From an uncultured Collinsella sp. (GTDB lineage: Bacteria > Actinomycetota > Coriobacteriia > Coriobacteriales > Coriobacteriaceae), in the NCBI GenBank assembly GCA_900551015.1, contig URUI01000093.1, positions 1 to 6,146 on the forward strand: a stretch of DNA of 6,146 nucleotides, in the 5' to 3' direction. The translations under genes were made by a program, and so were the position numbers. Numbering within the stretch: position 1 is the first letter of the stretch; the number at the start of each line of letters is the position of its first letter. A model generated the notes under the pieces. The model saw only the letters and a list, made by a program, of their open reading frames with translations. It searched no databases and was not told the origin of the DNA. Positions 1-5,827 of this stretch are shown here, in pieces.

Positions 1-264
1 CAGCCCCAACCAGCGGAGGTCATCCCGCAGGGTCTGGGCAAATTCGGCGCTGGTGCGCTGGGTGTCCAAATCCTCCATGCGCAGCACCATCTCGCCGTTC
101 TGGGAGCGGACGGAGAGCCAGGCAAGCAGCGCCGAGAACACGTTGCCCAGGTGCATACGGCCCGAGGGCGACGGGGCGAAGCGCCCCACGACGGGCGCGG
201 GAGCGGCCGGCGTCGTTGGCGCGTCGGCGGCGGTTGTTGCTATGTTGCGTGCGTTGATGTCCAT
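1..264 (-). CDS. gluQ: Glutamyl-queuosine tRNA(Asp) synthetase-like protein, N-terminal part
   Basis: The first 88 codons of a class I aminoacyl-tRNA synthetase-like protein run off the left edge, so the C-terminus is missing. Residues 27-35 read GRFAPSPSG, followed by MHLGN at 37-41, which is the HIGH-type ATP-binding motif. RMEDLDTQR at 62-70 matches the conserved R-x-E-D-x-D...R segment of glutamate-activating enzymes. The SPSG form (rather than SPTG) and the short lead-in favour GluQRS, a GluRS paralogue without the anticodon-binding domain that attaches glutamate to queuosine at position 34 of tRNA(Asp). A discriminating GluRS remains possible because the C-terminal half is not visible. 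The start is the ATG at 264. It leaves an Ala/Pro/Thr-rich extension of about 26 residues before the catalytic fold. A GTG at codon 26 is an alternative start, but the promoter position supports the ATG. No Shine-Dalgarno sequence precedes it. Confidence 0.85.
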   Translation of the reverse strand, partial: MDINARNIATTAADAPTTPAAPAPVVGRFAPSPSGRMHLGNVFSALLAWLSVRSQNGEMVLRMEDLDTQRTSAEFAQTLRDDLRWLGL

Positions 265-300
265 GCGGACGAGTATAGCGCGGGGCGTGGTGGGGGAGAC
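265..300 (-). promoter_or_regulatory. Probable promoter of gluQ, leaderless
   Basis: On the minus strand TATACT (bases 277-272) matches five of six positions of the TATAAT consensus. It ends only seven bases before the ATG at 264, so the expected transcription start falls on or next to the start codon. The -35 region (about 300-295, GTCTCC) is poor, as is common in high-GC actinobacterial lineages. The lack of any purine-rich ribosome-binding site before the ATG fits a leaderless mRNA. Confidence 0.5.
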
Positions 301-400
301 GCTGCCGTGGCCTGCAAGTTGCTGAGGCCACACGTTGCGCGTGCCGGACCACCGGCTCGGCGCCTTAATCGTCGTCAATCAATCTAGCCCTCAAACGACA

Positions 401-436
401 GAAACCCCGGCAGCTCTTCGCAACTGCCGGGGTTTC
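401..436. terminator. Orphan GC-rich hairpin, terminator-like
   Basis: A perfect 13-bp inverted repeat (401-413 GAAACCCCGGCAG pairing with 424-436 CTGCCGGGGTTTC) encloses a 10-base loop. The arm ends give AAA/TTT, so it resembles an intrinsic terminator in either direction, although neither side has a long uninterrupted T run. No gene reads into it: gluQ is transcribed away from it, and no convincing ORF lies between it and the DUF2207 gene. It may end a small RNA, insulate the divergent genes, or be a remnant. Confidence 0.5.
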
Positions 437-610
437 CGCGGAAAAGGGGGACATGATCCTCAAGCGGACGGCAAAGGGGCAAACCGTTTTCGCTCAACTG
501 CTTTATGCCCCTCAACTGGCGGCTCAATCAGCGCATGCCGCGCCCACACAAAGCCGCTACACCTGTGATGGAGCTATGAAGTGGTATCTATTGCCGGAGC
601 GGGCTATGCC
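437..610. other. Noncoding spacer, no supported gene
   Basis: Short ORFs here have no ribosome-binding site, no recognisable motif and mixed composition, so none is called. The only structure seen is a weak long-loop hairpin (AGGGGCA at 475-481 with TGCCCCT at 506-512) and the hexamer CAACTG at 421, 495 and 513. No tRNA or riboswitch fold was recognised. Confidence 0.5.
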
Positions 611-660
611 AAGGAGTGTCCCAGATTGCCGGCAGATAAGGAACGTCCCCAGGTGCCGGC
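611..660. repeat. Two degenerate 23-bp direct repeats (GGGGACGTTCCTT-type)
   Basis: Bases 611-633 and 638-660 align without gaps at 17 of 23 positions. The shared blocks are AAGGA, GTCCC and TGCCGGC, and the unit period is 27. Read on the minus strand, the second copy contains GGGGACGTTCCTT. That is close to GGGGACGTTCTT, found in plus orientation at 3159-3170 in another spacer. A partial further copy of the TTGCCGG end occurs near 590-596. This looks like a dispersed intergenic repeat family, possibly REP-like, but no transposase is present to confirm it. Confidence 0.5.
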
Positions 661-732
661 CGCGGGCGTGACTTTCGTCCCGTTTGATACTCCGCTGACC
701 TAGATGTTCGTCACATGAACCCGCAAACGTGG

Positions 733-738
733 GACAAT
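733..738 (+). promoter_or_regulatory. Weak candidate -10 box for the DUF2207 gene
   Basis: GACAAT matches four of six bases of TATAAT. It lies 35 bases before the ATG at 773, giving a plausible leader of about 28 bases. No good -35 element is seen at the expected spacing, so this is only the best visible candidate. Confidence 0.25.
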
Positions 739-759
739 GACGCTACTGGTATCACAGAC

Positions 760-765
760 AAAGGA
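760..765 (+). promoter_or_regulatory. Ribosome-binding site that decides the DUF2207 start
   Basis: AAAGGA lies seven bases before the ATG at 773. The upstream in-frame ATG at 737 has no comparable site and would place a polar 12-residue extension before the signal peptide, so 773 is preferred. Confidence 0.65.
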
Positions 766-772
766 TGTGCCT

Positions 773-2719
773 ATGAACGCCCCCGTTGCCAAGACCTGTC
801 GGCAGCGCTGCCCGTTTGCGCGATTTGCTTCCATTTGTGCGCTCGTCGCGTGCGCGCTGCTGCTGTTGCCCGCCGTTGCACGTGCCGACGGGTATTCCAT
901 GACCCAAACCTACATCAGTGCCACGGTCGAGGCCGATGGATCGCTGGCCGTTGTCGAGGGACGCCAGTTTGATTTCGACGACGACATCAACGGCGTGTTT
1001 TGGGAGATCAATACGGGCTCCAACCAGCAGGGCGGCACGGCGGGCGTCGACGTGCTGAGTGTCGAGGAAGAGGACACCGCGTTTAACAAAGTCGATAGCG
1101 CGAACAAGGGCGACTCTGGCGTCTACACGGTCGAGCAGACCGGTGACGGCGTAAGGATTAAGGTGTTCAGCCCTCACGAGAGCGGCGACAGCGCAATCTA
1201 CTACGTGAGCTACACCATGACCGGTGCGGTTATGAACTGGGCCGATACCGCCGAGCTCTACTGGAAGTTCGTGGGTGACGGCTGGTCTGCGGATTCCGAT
1301 GACGTCGAGATGGAAGTGTGCTTCGCGAATGCCGCTGCCGGGACGGCGGCCGTCAAGGGCGATAACTTCCGCGCATGGGGCCATGGTCCGCTGACGGGCG
1401 ACGTGTCGCTCGATGAGGACGAGCCCATGGTCACCTATACCATTCCCTGCGTGCACCAGGGCGAATTCGCCGAGGCACGCATCGCCTTCCCTAGCGACTG
1501 GGTGCCGCAGCTTGCCGCTTCGGGCGAAGAGCGCATGTCAACGATCCTGAGCGAAGAGAAGGAATGGGCCGACGAAGCTAACGCCCGCCGTGAGCACGCG
1601 CGTGCGGTTGCCAGCGCGATTGCCGTGGTGTGTGTTGTTGTGGCGGTTGCCTATACCGGTGTAATCGTGATGCTCAAGCTGCGCAGGCCCAAGCCCAAGC
1701 CGCTCTTCCAGGACGAGTACTTCCGCGATGTGCCCTCCGCCGATCATCCCGCGGTGCTTGCAACTCTTATGAGCTGGAACGACGTGCCCGATCAGGCATA
1801 TATCGCCACGCTGATGAAGCTGACCGACGACCGCGTGATCAAGCTGGAAGAAGCGACCGAGACCAAGAAGAAGGGTCTGCTCCGTCGCGAAAAAGAGGAG
1901 CAGACGTATCGCATCACAGTGACCGACGAGGCCTGGAAGGCTGCCAAGAAGGACGGCATCGATCGCGACGTGCTCAGGGTCTTCTTCGCTGGCGTTAAGC
2001 CCGATAAAGACGGCGTCCGTTCGCGCACGTTTAGCGAGCTGGAGGAGTATGCCAGCGAGCGTACTGAATCTGTTGGCGACAAGCTCGAGGACTATCAGAG
2101 CACGGTTAAGGGCAAGCTGGAGGAGCGCGAGTTTATCGCATCGGATGGCACTATCGCGATGGTGGCCGGCCTGGTTCTCGGCATCATCATTGTCTTTGGC
2201 ATTTTGGGCTCTCTGTTCTATACCGACTTTGCGGACGCCAACGTCGGTGCCGCTATGATTTCGATCCCCGTCACGATCGTGGGCTTTGTCCTGAGCTGCA
2301 CCTTCCGCCGTTACACGCCGGAGGGCGCCGAGGTGGCGGCTCGCTGCAAGGCGCTCAAGCATTGGCTCGAGGACTTCACACGCCTAAAGGAAGCCGTCCC
2401 GGGCGATCTGGTGCTGTGGAACAAGCTGCTGGTGATGGGCGTTGCCCTAGGCGTTTCGAAAGAAGTGCTGCGACAGCTGGCCGAGGCCGTGCCTGCGGAC
2501 CTGCGCAACAGCGACGATTTCTACGACAACTACCCCTGCTACTGGTGGTATTACCATCACTACGGCAACGAGTCTCCGCTCGATTCGTTCAACGATGTGT
2601 ATCACGAGACCATCCGCGAGTTGGCTTCGAGCTCCGATAGCTCGAGTGGCGGCGGTGGTGGCGGCTTCTCGGGCGGCGGAGGCGGCGGCGTCGGCGGAGG
2701 CGGCGGCGGAACATTCTAG
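773..2719 (+). CDS. DUF2207 domain-containing membrane protein
   Basis: This is a complete 648-residue protein of the DUF2207 family, predicted membrane proteins of unknown molecular function. Residues 1-38 form a signal peptide: basic residues near 7-17, a hydrophobic core at about 18-36, and probable cleavage after ARA (38). Residues 39 to about 270 are the acidic extracytoplasmic DUF2207 region. Membrane segment 1 is at about 278-301. A charged, Lys/Glu-rich domain facing the cytoplasm (302-460) contains a winged-helix-like stretch (fold is a guess). Membrane segments 2 and 3 lie at about 461-482 and 491-509. A second soluble domain (510-600) ends in an aromatic cluster (Y587-PCYWWYYHHY-597). 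The tail at 626-648 is three runs of six glycines ending in TF, a hallmark of this family. The gene appears monocistronic, with its own terminator. Family assignment rests on this architecture and the Gly-rich tail. A cell-envelope role is inference only. Confidence 0.85.
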   Translation: MNAPVAKTCRQRCPFARFASICALVACALLLLPAVARADGYSMTQTYISATVEADGSLAVVEGRQFDFDDDINGVFWEINTGSNQQGGTAGVDVLSVEEEDTAFNKVDSANKGDSGVYTVEQTGDGVRIKVFSPHESGDSAIYYVSYTMTGAVMNWADTAELYWKFVGDGWSADSDDVEMEVCFANAAAGTAAVKGDNFRAWGHGPLTGDVSLDEDEPMVTYTIPCVHQGEFAEARIAFPSDWVPQLAASGEERMSTILSEEKEWADEANARREHARAVASAIAVVCVVVAVAYTGVIVMLKLRRPKPKPLFQDEYFRDVPSADHPAVLATLMSWNDVPDQAYIATLMKLTDDRVIKLEEATETKKKGLLRREKEEQTYRITVTDEAWKAAKKDGIDRDVLRVFFAGVKPDKDGVRSRTFSELEEYASERTESVGDKLEDYQSTVKGKLEEREFIASDGTIAMVAGLVLGIIIVFGILGSLFYTDFADANVGAAMISIPVTIVGFVLSCTFRRYTPEGAEVAARCKALKHWLEDFTRLKEAVPGDLVLWNKLLVMGVALGVSKEVLRQLAEAVPADLRNSDDFYDNYPCYWWYYHHYGNESPLDSFNDVYHETIRELASSSDSSSGGGGGGFSGGGGGGVGGGGGGTF

Positions 2720-2732
2720 CGAGCGCTTGCTT

Positions 2733-2781
2733 TGGGGTGAATCTTTCTGGGCGGTTGCCAGGGAAGATTCATCCCATTTTT
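2733..2781 (+). terminator. Rho-independent terminator of the DUF2207 gene
   Basis: Arms 2733-2747 and 2762-2776 pair at 15 of 15 positions, counting two G-U pairs. A small inner TGG/CCA pairing sits in the 14-base loop, and the stem is followed by five T residues (2777-2781). It begins 14 bases after the stop codon. The stem is unusually long for a terminator. Confidence 0.85.
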
Positions 2782-2833
2782 GTGCATCGAAACGGGCCAT
2801 ACTTTCCGCTGCGGACCTTCGCGCAAGGGGCGA

Positions 2834-2868
2834 TGGGCAAAAAATGCCAAATATGAGTACTGTTGCCT
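2834..2868 (+). repeat. Left terminal inverted repeat
   Basis: This is the left arm of the 228-bp element. It begins TGGGCAAAAAATGCC and ends CTGTTGCCT. Its five differences from the right arm lie in the outer ten or so bases and near the inner end, leaving the central block intact. Confidence 0.65.
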
Positions 2869-2885
2869 AGATTGTCACATTTGTT

Positions 2886-2946
2886 TGTACTAAAAAATGG
2901 ACTCCTAACGATATTATTTCTCGTTAGGAGTCCATTTTATTGTACA
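2886..2946. terminator. Long hairpin, probable bidirectional terminator between convergent genes
   Basis: Arms 2886-2911 and 2921-2946 pair at 24 of 26 positions around a nine-base loop, with an uninterrupted 18-bp core at 2894-2911 and 2921-2938. On the minus strand the stem is followed by six T residues, suiting termination of the GNAT transcript. On the plus strand TTTTATT follows, giving a backup for the DUF2207 gene. It lies inside the MITE-like element, so the element may serve as, or have brought in, the terminator. Confidence 0.7.
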
Positions 2947-3026
2947 TTTGGGGAGATACGTTAGTTCATCCGACGCGTCGAGACGCCTAAGAGACCCGAA
3001 AAAGCCGAATTGCGCTGCTACTAAAA

Positions 3027-3061
3027 AGGTAACAGTACTCATATTTGATGTTTTTTGACCA
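3027..3061 (-). repeat. Right terminal inverted repeat
   Basis: This is the right arm of the element. On the minus strand it begins TGGTCAAAAAACATC and ends CTGTTACCT, mirroring the left arm. The separation of about 158 bases between arms is too long for an ordinary terminator stem. Confidence 0.65.
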
Positions 3062-3113
3062 CAGCTATTTGCAGACCCTCTATAGGGTGATGCCGGCGAG
3101 GGCTTCGGCTACT

Positions 3114-3180
3114 CATTGGGGACAGACTTAAATGACCAGTCGTTGGGGATCAGTCATTGGGGACGTTCTTAAATGACTAG
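3114..3180 (+). repeat. GGGGAC direct-repeat cluster
   Basis: Two 26-base units at 3114-3139 and 3155-3180 share CATTGGGGAC, then CTTAAATGAC, then AG. They differ at the three-base centre (AGA versus GTT) and at one base near the end. A truncated third unit, GTTGGGGATCAG, sits between them at about 3142-3153. The period of the full units is 41. The cluster ends 15 bases from the GNAT stop codon. The core GGGGACGTTCTT resembles the minus-strand motif at 638-650. It looks like a dispersed intergenic repeat, with origin not visible here. Confidence 0.6.
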
Positions 3181-3195
3181 GTGTGGCTGCCTGGG

Positions 3196-3837
3196 CTAGG
3201 CTGTTAGATCGAGCTCATAGAGGAAGCTTTCGCGCGGCATGTCGTGGCGGCGCTCTTCGCGGTTGGCGCGGTGCGTGGCCGTGCGTTTAAAGCCGTGCAG
3301 CTCGTAGAACTTCCACGAGCAGTTGGAGTCGGTGTACAGGTGCGCCCTCGTTGCCCCGCGCGAGGACAGGTGCGAGACCGCGGCGTCGAGCAACACCGAG
3401 CCAACTCCCAAGCCATGGACATCGCGATCCACGGCAAGCAGCGTGACCTCGTTGTCGTGCGGCAGGGGGCTGCTTTCGAGCAGGCGGTTGTTGGTTCGGA
3501 TGGTTGCACGCACAAACGAGAGATACTCGGCGCAGGCATCGGGCTCCAGTTCGCGCATCTGCGATAGCAGTGCGCGCTCGGTATCCATCCAATGTTCCTT
3601 AACGGTGGCGCCGGAGCTTTGTCCCGCGCGCGCGAGCGCAATGCCGCGCGCCTGGCCGTCGATTACGGCGACCTGCGAAAACGTCGACGACGAAAGACAG
3701 TAGGCAAGGTCGCACGCGGCCTCAAGGCGGTTGTACTCATCGTTATCCGAATTGTTATGCCAAAGCTGCTGCAGAATCAGCGCGATGGCGTCGAAGTCTT
3801 CGGTATCAAACGGTCGGTAGAGAACCCGCGAGACCAT
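3196..3837 (-). CDS. GNAT family N-acetyltransferase
   Basis: This is a complete 213-residue protein of the Gcn5-related N-acetyltransferase fold, which transfers an acyl group from acyl-CoA to an amine. The substrate cannot be told from sequence. Motif A is at about 130-157 (VTLLAVDRDVHGLGVGS), where HGLGVG is the acyl-CoA pyrophosphate-binding turn with His in the usual Gln/Arg place. Motif B is at about 165-184, with the typical FYELHGFKR ending. The N-terminal half (1-110) is helical and less conserved. No signal peptide or membrane segment is seen, so it is probably cytoplasmic. The ATG at 3837 follows AAAGAGG with a four-base gap (3848-3842 on the minus strand). The gene is divergent from purH and convergent with the DUF2207 gene, so it is probably monocistronic. 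Internal frames inside it are shadows. Confidence 0.88.
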   Translation of the reverse strand: MVSRVLYRPFDTEDFDAIALILQQLWHNNSDNDEYNRLEAACDLAYCLSSSTFSQVAVIDGQARGIALARAGQSSGATVKEHWMDTERALLSQMRELEPDACAEYLSFVRATIRTNNRLLESSPLPHDNEVTLLAVDRDVHGLGVGSVLLDAAVSHLSSRGATRAHLYTDSNCSWKFYELHGFKRTATHRANREERRHDMPRESFLYELDLTA

Positions 3838-3873
3838 GGTGCCTCTTTCTTTTGCGGATGCATAACGAGCACA

Positions 3874-3882
3874 GTTCTACCA
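3874..3882 (-). promoter_or_regulatory. Candidate extended -10 of the GNAT gene
   Basis: On the minus strand TGGTAGAAC gives a TGn extension plus TAGAAC, which matches four of six bases of TATAAT. It lies 37-45 bases before the start codon, implying a leader of about 30 bases that contains the ribosome-binding site. No clear -35 box is seen. Confidence 0.35.
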
Positions 3883-3995
3883 CGCTATTGGCATCTAATT
3901 ATGGTGCCCCTGTGTTCCATGAACTCACCGTGCCCGGTGCCGTGCCCATCCCCTCTGCTCGCAAACTTTTTCTGCACATGCGCCCGTTGCGGGGT

Positions 3996-4040
3996 GCATC
4001 GATGCGCTCGATGCGCTACATTGAATCAGTATTTTCAATG
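3996..4040 (+). promoter_or_regulatory. Repeat-rich purH upstream region, possible operator and promoter
   Basis: Three small structures are packed together 75-120 bases before purH. A 10-bp perfect palindrome GCATCGATGC (3996-4005) overlaps a perfect 9-bp tandem repeat CGATGCGCT (4000-4008 and 4009-4017). An inverted repeat CATTGAA/TTCAATG (4019-4025, 4034-4040) follows, with its arms centred 15 bases apart. The inverted repeat contains TATTTT (4030-4035), a possible -10. An operator controlling purine synthesis would fit, but no known PurR site is recognised, so the role is inferred. Confidence 0.3.
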
Positions 4041-4103
4041 CCGCTGCGCGAGCGCTGCAGATCGACGTATCACCGACTCACAGAGCACGGCGGCGTACCA
4101 GAC

Positions 4104-4110
4104 AGGAGGA
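4104..4110 (+). promoter_or_regulatory. Strong ribosome-binding site of purH
   Basis: AGGAGGA is a near-ideal Shine-Dalgarno sequence four bases before the ATG at 4115, which fixes the purH start. Confidence 0.8.
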
Positions 4111-4114
4111 CTGC

Positions 4115-5722
4115 ATGGGATCTGATGTGAAGATCGCGCGCGCGTTGATCTCGGTTACCGATAAGACGGGCGTCGTCGATTTCGCACGGACGCTGGTCGA
4201 TGACTTTGGCGTCGAGATCATCTCTACGGGCGGCACGGCTCGTGCCATCGAGGACGCGGGCGTTCCCGTAACCCCCATCGAGGAGTTCACGGGCTATCCC
4301 GAGATGATGGACGGCCGCGTTAAGACCCTGCACCCCAAGGTTCACGGCGCGCTGCTGGCCCGCCGCGATTCCGAGCAGCACATGCAGGAGGCCGCCCAGC
4401 ACGGCATTAAGCTGATCGACCTGGTCGTCGTCAACCTGTACGAGTTCGAGAAGACCGTCGCCAACCCCGAGGTCACCTTTGCGGATGCCATCGAGCACAT
4501 CGACATCGGTGGCCCCTCCATGTTGCGCTCTGCCGCCAAGAACGCCGCGAGCGTTACCGTCATCTCCGACCCGGCCGACTATGATGCCGTCCTGGCCGAG
4601 ATGCGCGAGACCGGTGGCTGCACCACGCTTGCCACCCGTCGTCGCCTGCAGGTGAAGGTCTACCAGACCACCGCCGCCTACGACACGGCTATCTCCCGTT
4701 GGCTTGCCGCCCAGGCAAGCGACGTGGCGGACACCTCTGCCAAGCTCGAGATTTCGCTGGAGAAGGTCGACGACCTGCGCTATGGTGAGAATCCTCAGCA
4801 AAAGGCTACGGTCTACCGCTTTGCCGAGGGCTGCGAGAACACCGCGAGCTCTCAGTTCCCGCTTGTGGGCTCCGAGCAGATCCAGGGCAAGCCGCTCAGC
4901 TACAACAACTATCTGGACGCCGATGCCGCCTGGAACCTGGTCCGCGAGTTCGACGAGCCGGCCTGCGTGATCCTCAAGCATCAGAACCCCTGCGGTTCCG
5001 CCGTTGCCGAGGACATCACGGCCGCCTACGACCGCGCTTTCGCCTGCGATCCCAAGAGCGCCTTCGGCGGCATCATCGCCTGCAACCGCGAGGTTCCCTT
5101 TGAGCTGGTTGAGCACTTTGCCGATCAGAACAAGCAGTTCGTCGAGGTCATCATCGCCCCGAGCTATACCGCCGAGGCGCTCGAGCGCATGGCCAAGCGC
5201 CCCAACCTGCGCGTGCTGGCTACCGGCGGCGTGGACCACGGTGCCCAAGTGGAGCTGCGCTCCATCGACGGCGGCATGCTGGTGCAGGAAGTCGACCACG
5301 TGACCGAGGATCCCGCGACCTTTACGTTCCCCACCGACCGCAAGCCCACCGATGCCGAAATGGCCGAGCTCGAGTTTGCCTGGAAGGTCTGCAAGGGCGT
5401 CAAGTCCAATGCTATCCTGGTCTCCAAGGGCAAGGCCGGCATTGGCATGGGCCCGGGTCAGCCTAACCGCGTTGACTCTGCACTGCTTGCCTGCGAGCGT
5501 GCCGAGGACTTCTGCGAGCGCGAGGGCGTGGAGAAGGGCGGCTTTGCTTGCGCAAGCGACGCGTTCTTCCCGTTCCGCGACAACGTCGACGTGCTTGCCG
5601 CGCACGGCGTGACCTGCATCATCCAGCCCGGCGGCTCCAAGCGTGACGACGAGAGCATCCAGGCCTGCAACGAGCACAATATTGCTATGGTCTTCACGGG
5701 CGCTCGCCACTTTAGGCACTAA
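4115..5722 (+). CDS. purH: Bifunctional AICAR formyltransferase / IMP cyclohydrolase
   Basis: This complete 535-residue enzyme performs the last two steps of de novo purine synthesis in the cytoplasm. It formylates AICAR with 10-formyltetrahydrofolate, then closes the ring to give IMP. The N-terminal MGS-like IMP cyclohydrolase domain (about 6-200) shows STGGTA (37-42), KTLHPKVHG (70-78), VVNLYEF (105-111) and IDIGGPSMLRSAAKN (129-143). The formyltransferase domain follows, with LRYGENPQQKA (221-231) and the catalytic Lys-His pair K288-H289 in ILKHQNPCG. It also carries SAFGGI (315-320), GMGPGQPNRVDS (444-455), SDAFFPF (481-487), QPGGSKRDDESI (504-515) and the family-typical C-terminus FTGARHFRH. 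Length is normal and no key motif is missing. It is not joined to other pur genes here: GNAT diverges upstream and a terminator closes it downstream. A 2-kb open frame on the opposite strand is a composition shadow. Confidence 0.98.
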   Translation: MGSDVKIARALISVTDKTGVVDFARTLVDDFGVEIISTGGTARAIEDAGVPVTPIEEFTGYPEMMDGRVKTLHPKVHGALLARRDSEQHMQEAAQHGIKLIDLVVVNLYEFEKTVANPEVTFADAIEHIDIGGPSMLRSAAKNAASVTVISDPADYDAVLAEMRETGGCTTLATRRRLQVKVYQTTAAYDTAISRWLAAQASDVADTSAKLEISLEKVDDLRYGENPQQKATVYRFAEGCENTASSQFPLVGSEQIQGKPLSYNNYLDADAAWNLVREFDEPACVILKHQNPCGSAVAEDITAAYDRAFACDPKSAFGGIIACNREVPFELVEHFADQNKQFVEVIIAPSYTAEALERMAKRPNLRVLATGGVDHGAQVELRSIDGGMLVQEVDHVTEDPATFTFPTDRKPTDAEMAELEFAWKVCKGVKSNAILVSKGKAGIGMGPGQPNRVDSALLACERAEDFCEREGVEKGGFACASDAFFPFRDNVDVLAAHGVTCIIQPGGSKRDDESIQACNEHNIAMVFTGARHFRH

Positions 5723-5751
5723 GTTTCGCCTCGGGACAAAATAATCTCTGC

Positions 5752-5787
5752 AAAAGACGGTCGCTCCGTTTGGAGGGCCGTCTTTTT
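5752..5787 (+). terminator. Rho-independent terminator of purH
   Basis: Arms 5752-5767 and 5772-5786 form a 15-bp stem (one G-U pair and one bulged G) around a GTTT loop. The T run at 5783-5787 completes it. The stem starts 29 bases after the purH stop codon. Confidence 0.9.
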
Positions 5788-5789
5788 GG

Positions 5790-5795
5790 TATAAG
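5790..5795 (+). promoter_or_regulatory. -10 box of the downstream gene, abutting the purH terminator
   Basis: TATAAG matches five of six bases of the -10 consensus and is preceded by TGG, as in an extended -10. It lies two bases after the terminator T run, so any -35 would sit inside the terminator stem; TTTGGA at 5769-5774 is a poor candidate. The predicted leader is about 26 bases and carries GAAAGG (5815-5820), seven bases before the ATG at 5828. Confidence 0.5.
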
Positions 5796-5827
5796 AGGAC
5801 GGAATGACTAACACGAAAGGTACAACC

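Larger units (their letters stand above)
2834..3061. mobile_element. MITE-like 228-bp element with 35-bp terminal inverted repeats
   Basis: Bases 2834-2868 and the reverse complement of 3027-3061 match at 30 of 35 positions, including an uninterrupted 17-base block, CAAATATGAGTACTGTT. Both outer ends read TGG(G/T)C followed by six A residues. No ORF lies inside. The interior is far more A/T-rich than the flanking genes and holds a strong hairpin (2886-2946), a palindrome CGACGCGTCG (2971-2980) and the 9-mer TACTAAAAA twice (2888, 3019). Size, inverted ends and lack of coding capacity fit a non-autonomous miniature element. No target-site duplication is evident at these boundaries, so the exact ends and the mobility are inferred. 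An alternative is a pair of inverted regulatory or structural repeats flanking a terminator. Confidence 0.5.

Noticed and set aside
20..352. A 110-codon minus-strand frame overlapping gluQ
   Set aside because: It is in a different frame from the gluQ catalytic motifs and is Arg/His/Pro-rich, as expected for a shadow.
335..671. Two overlapping small plus-strand ORFs in the gluQ-DUF2207 spacer
   Set aside because: They cross the hairpin and the direct repeats, lack ribosome-binding sites and give low-complexity, unrecognisable peptides.
737..772. Upstream ATG giving a 660-residue DUF2207 protein
   Set aside because: There is no ribosome-binding site before 737, and the extension would bury the signal peptide. 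The ATG at 773 has AAAGGA at the right spacing.
845..853. Possible lipobox LVAC (residues 24-27) in the DUF2207 signal peptide
   Set aside because: Most of the hydrophobic core lies after this cysteine and a good ARA cleavage site follows it, so ordinary signal peptidase cleavage is more likely than lipidation.
752..2362. Two long minus-strand open frames (752-1456 and 1538-2362) opposite the DUF2207 gene
   Set aside because: They are antisense shadows of a well-supported gene, without motifs or start signals of their own.
3114..3180. CRISPR-like array
   Set aside because: There are only two full units and one truncated unit, the repeats differ from each other, the intervening sequence is itself a partial repeat, and there are no cas genes.
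3838..4130. Plus-strand ORFs between the GNAT gene and purH
   Set aside because: They span the GNAT ribosome-binding site and the purH upstream repeats, have no start signals, and give peptides without recognisable features.
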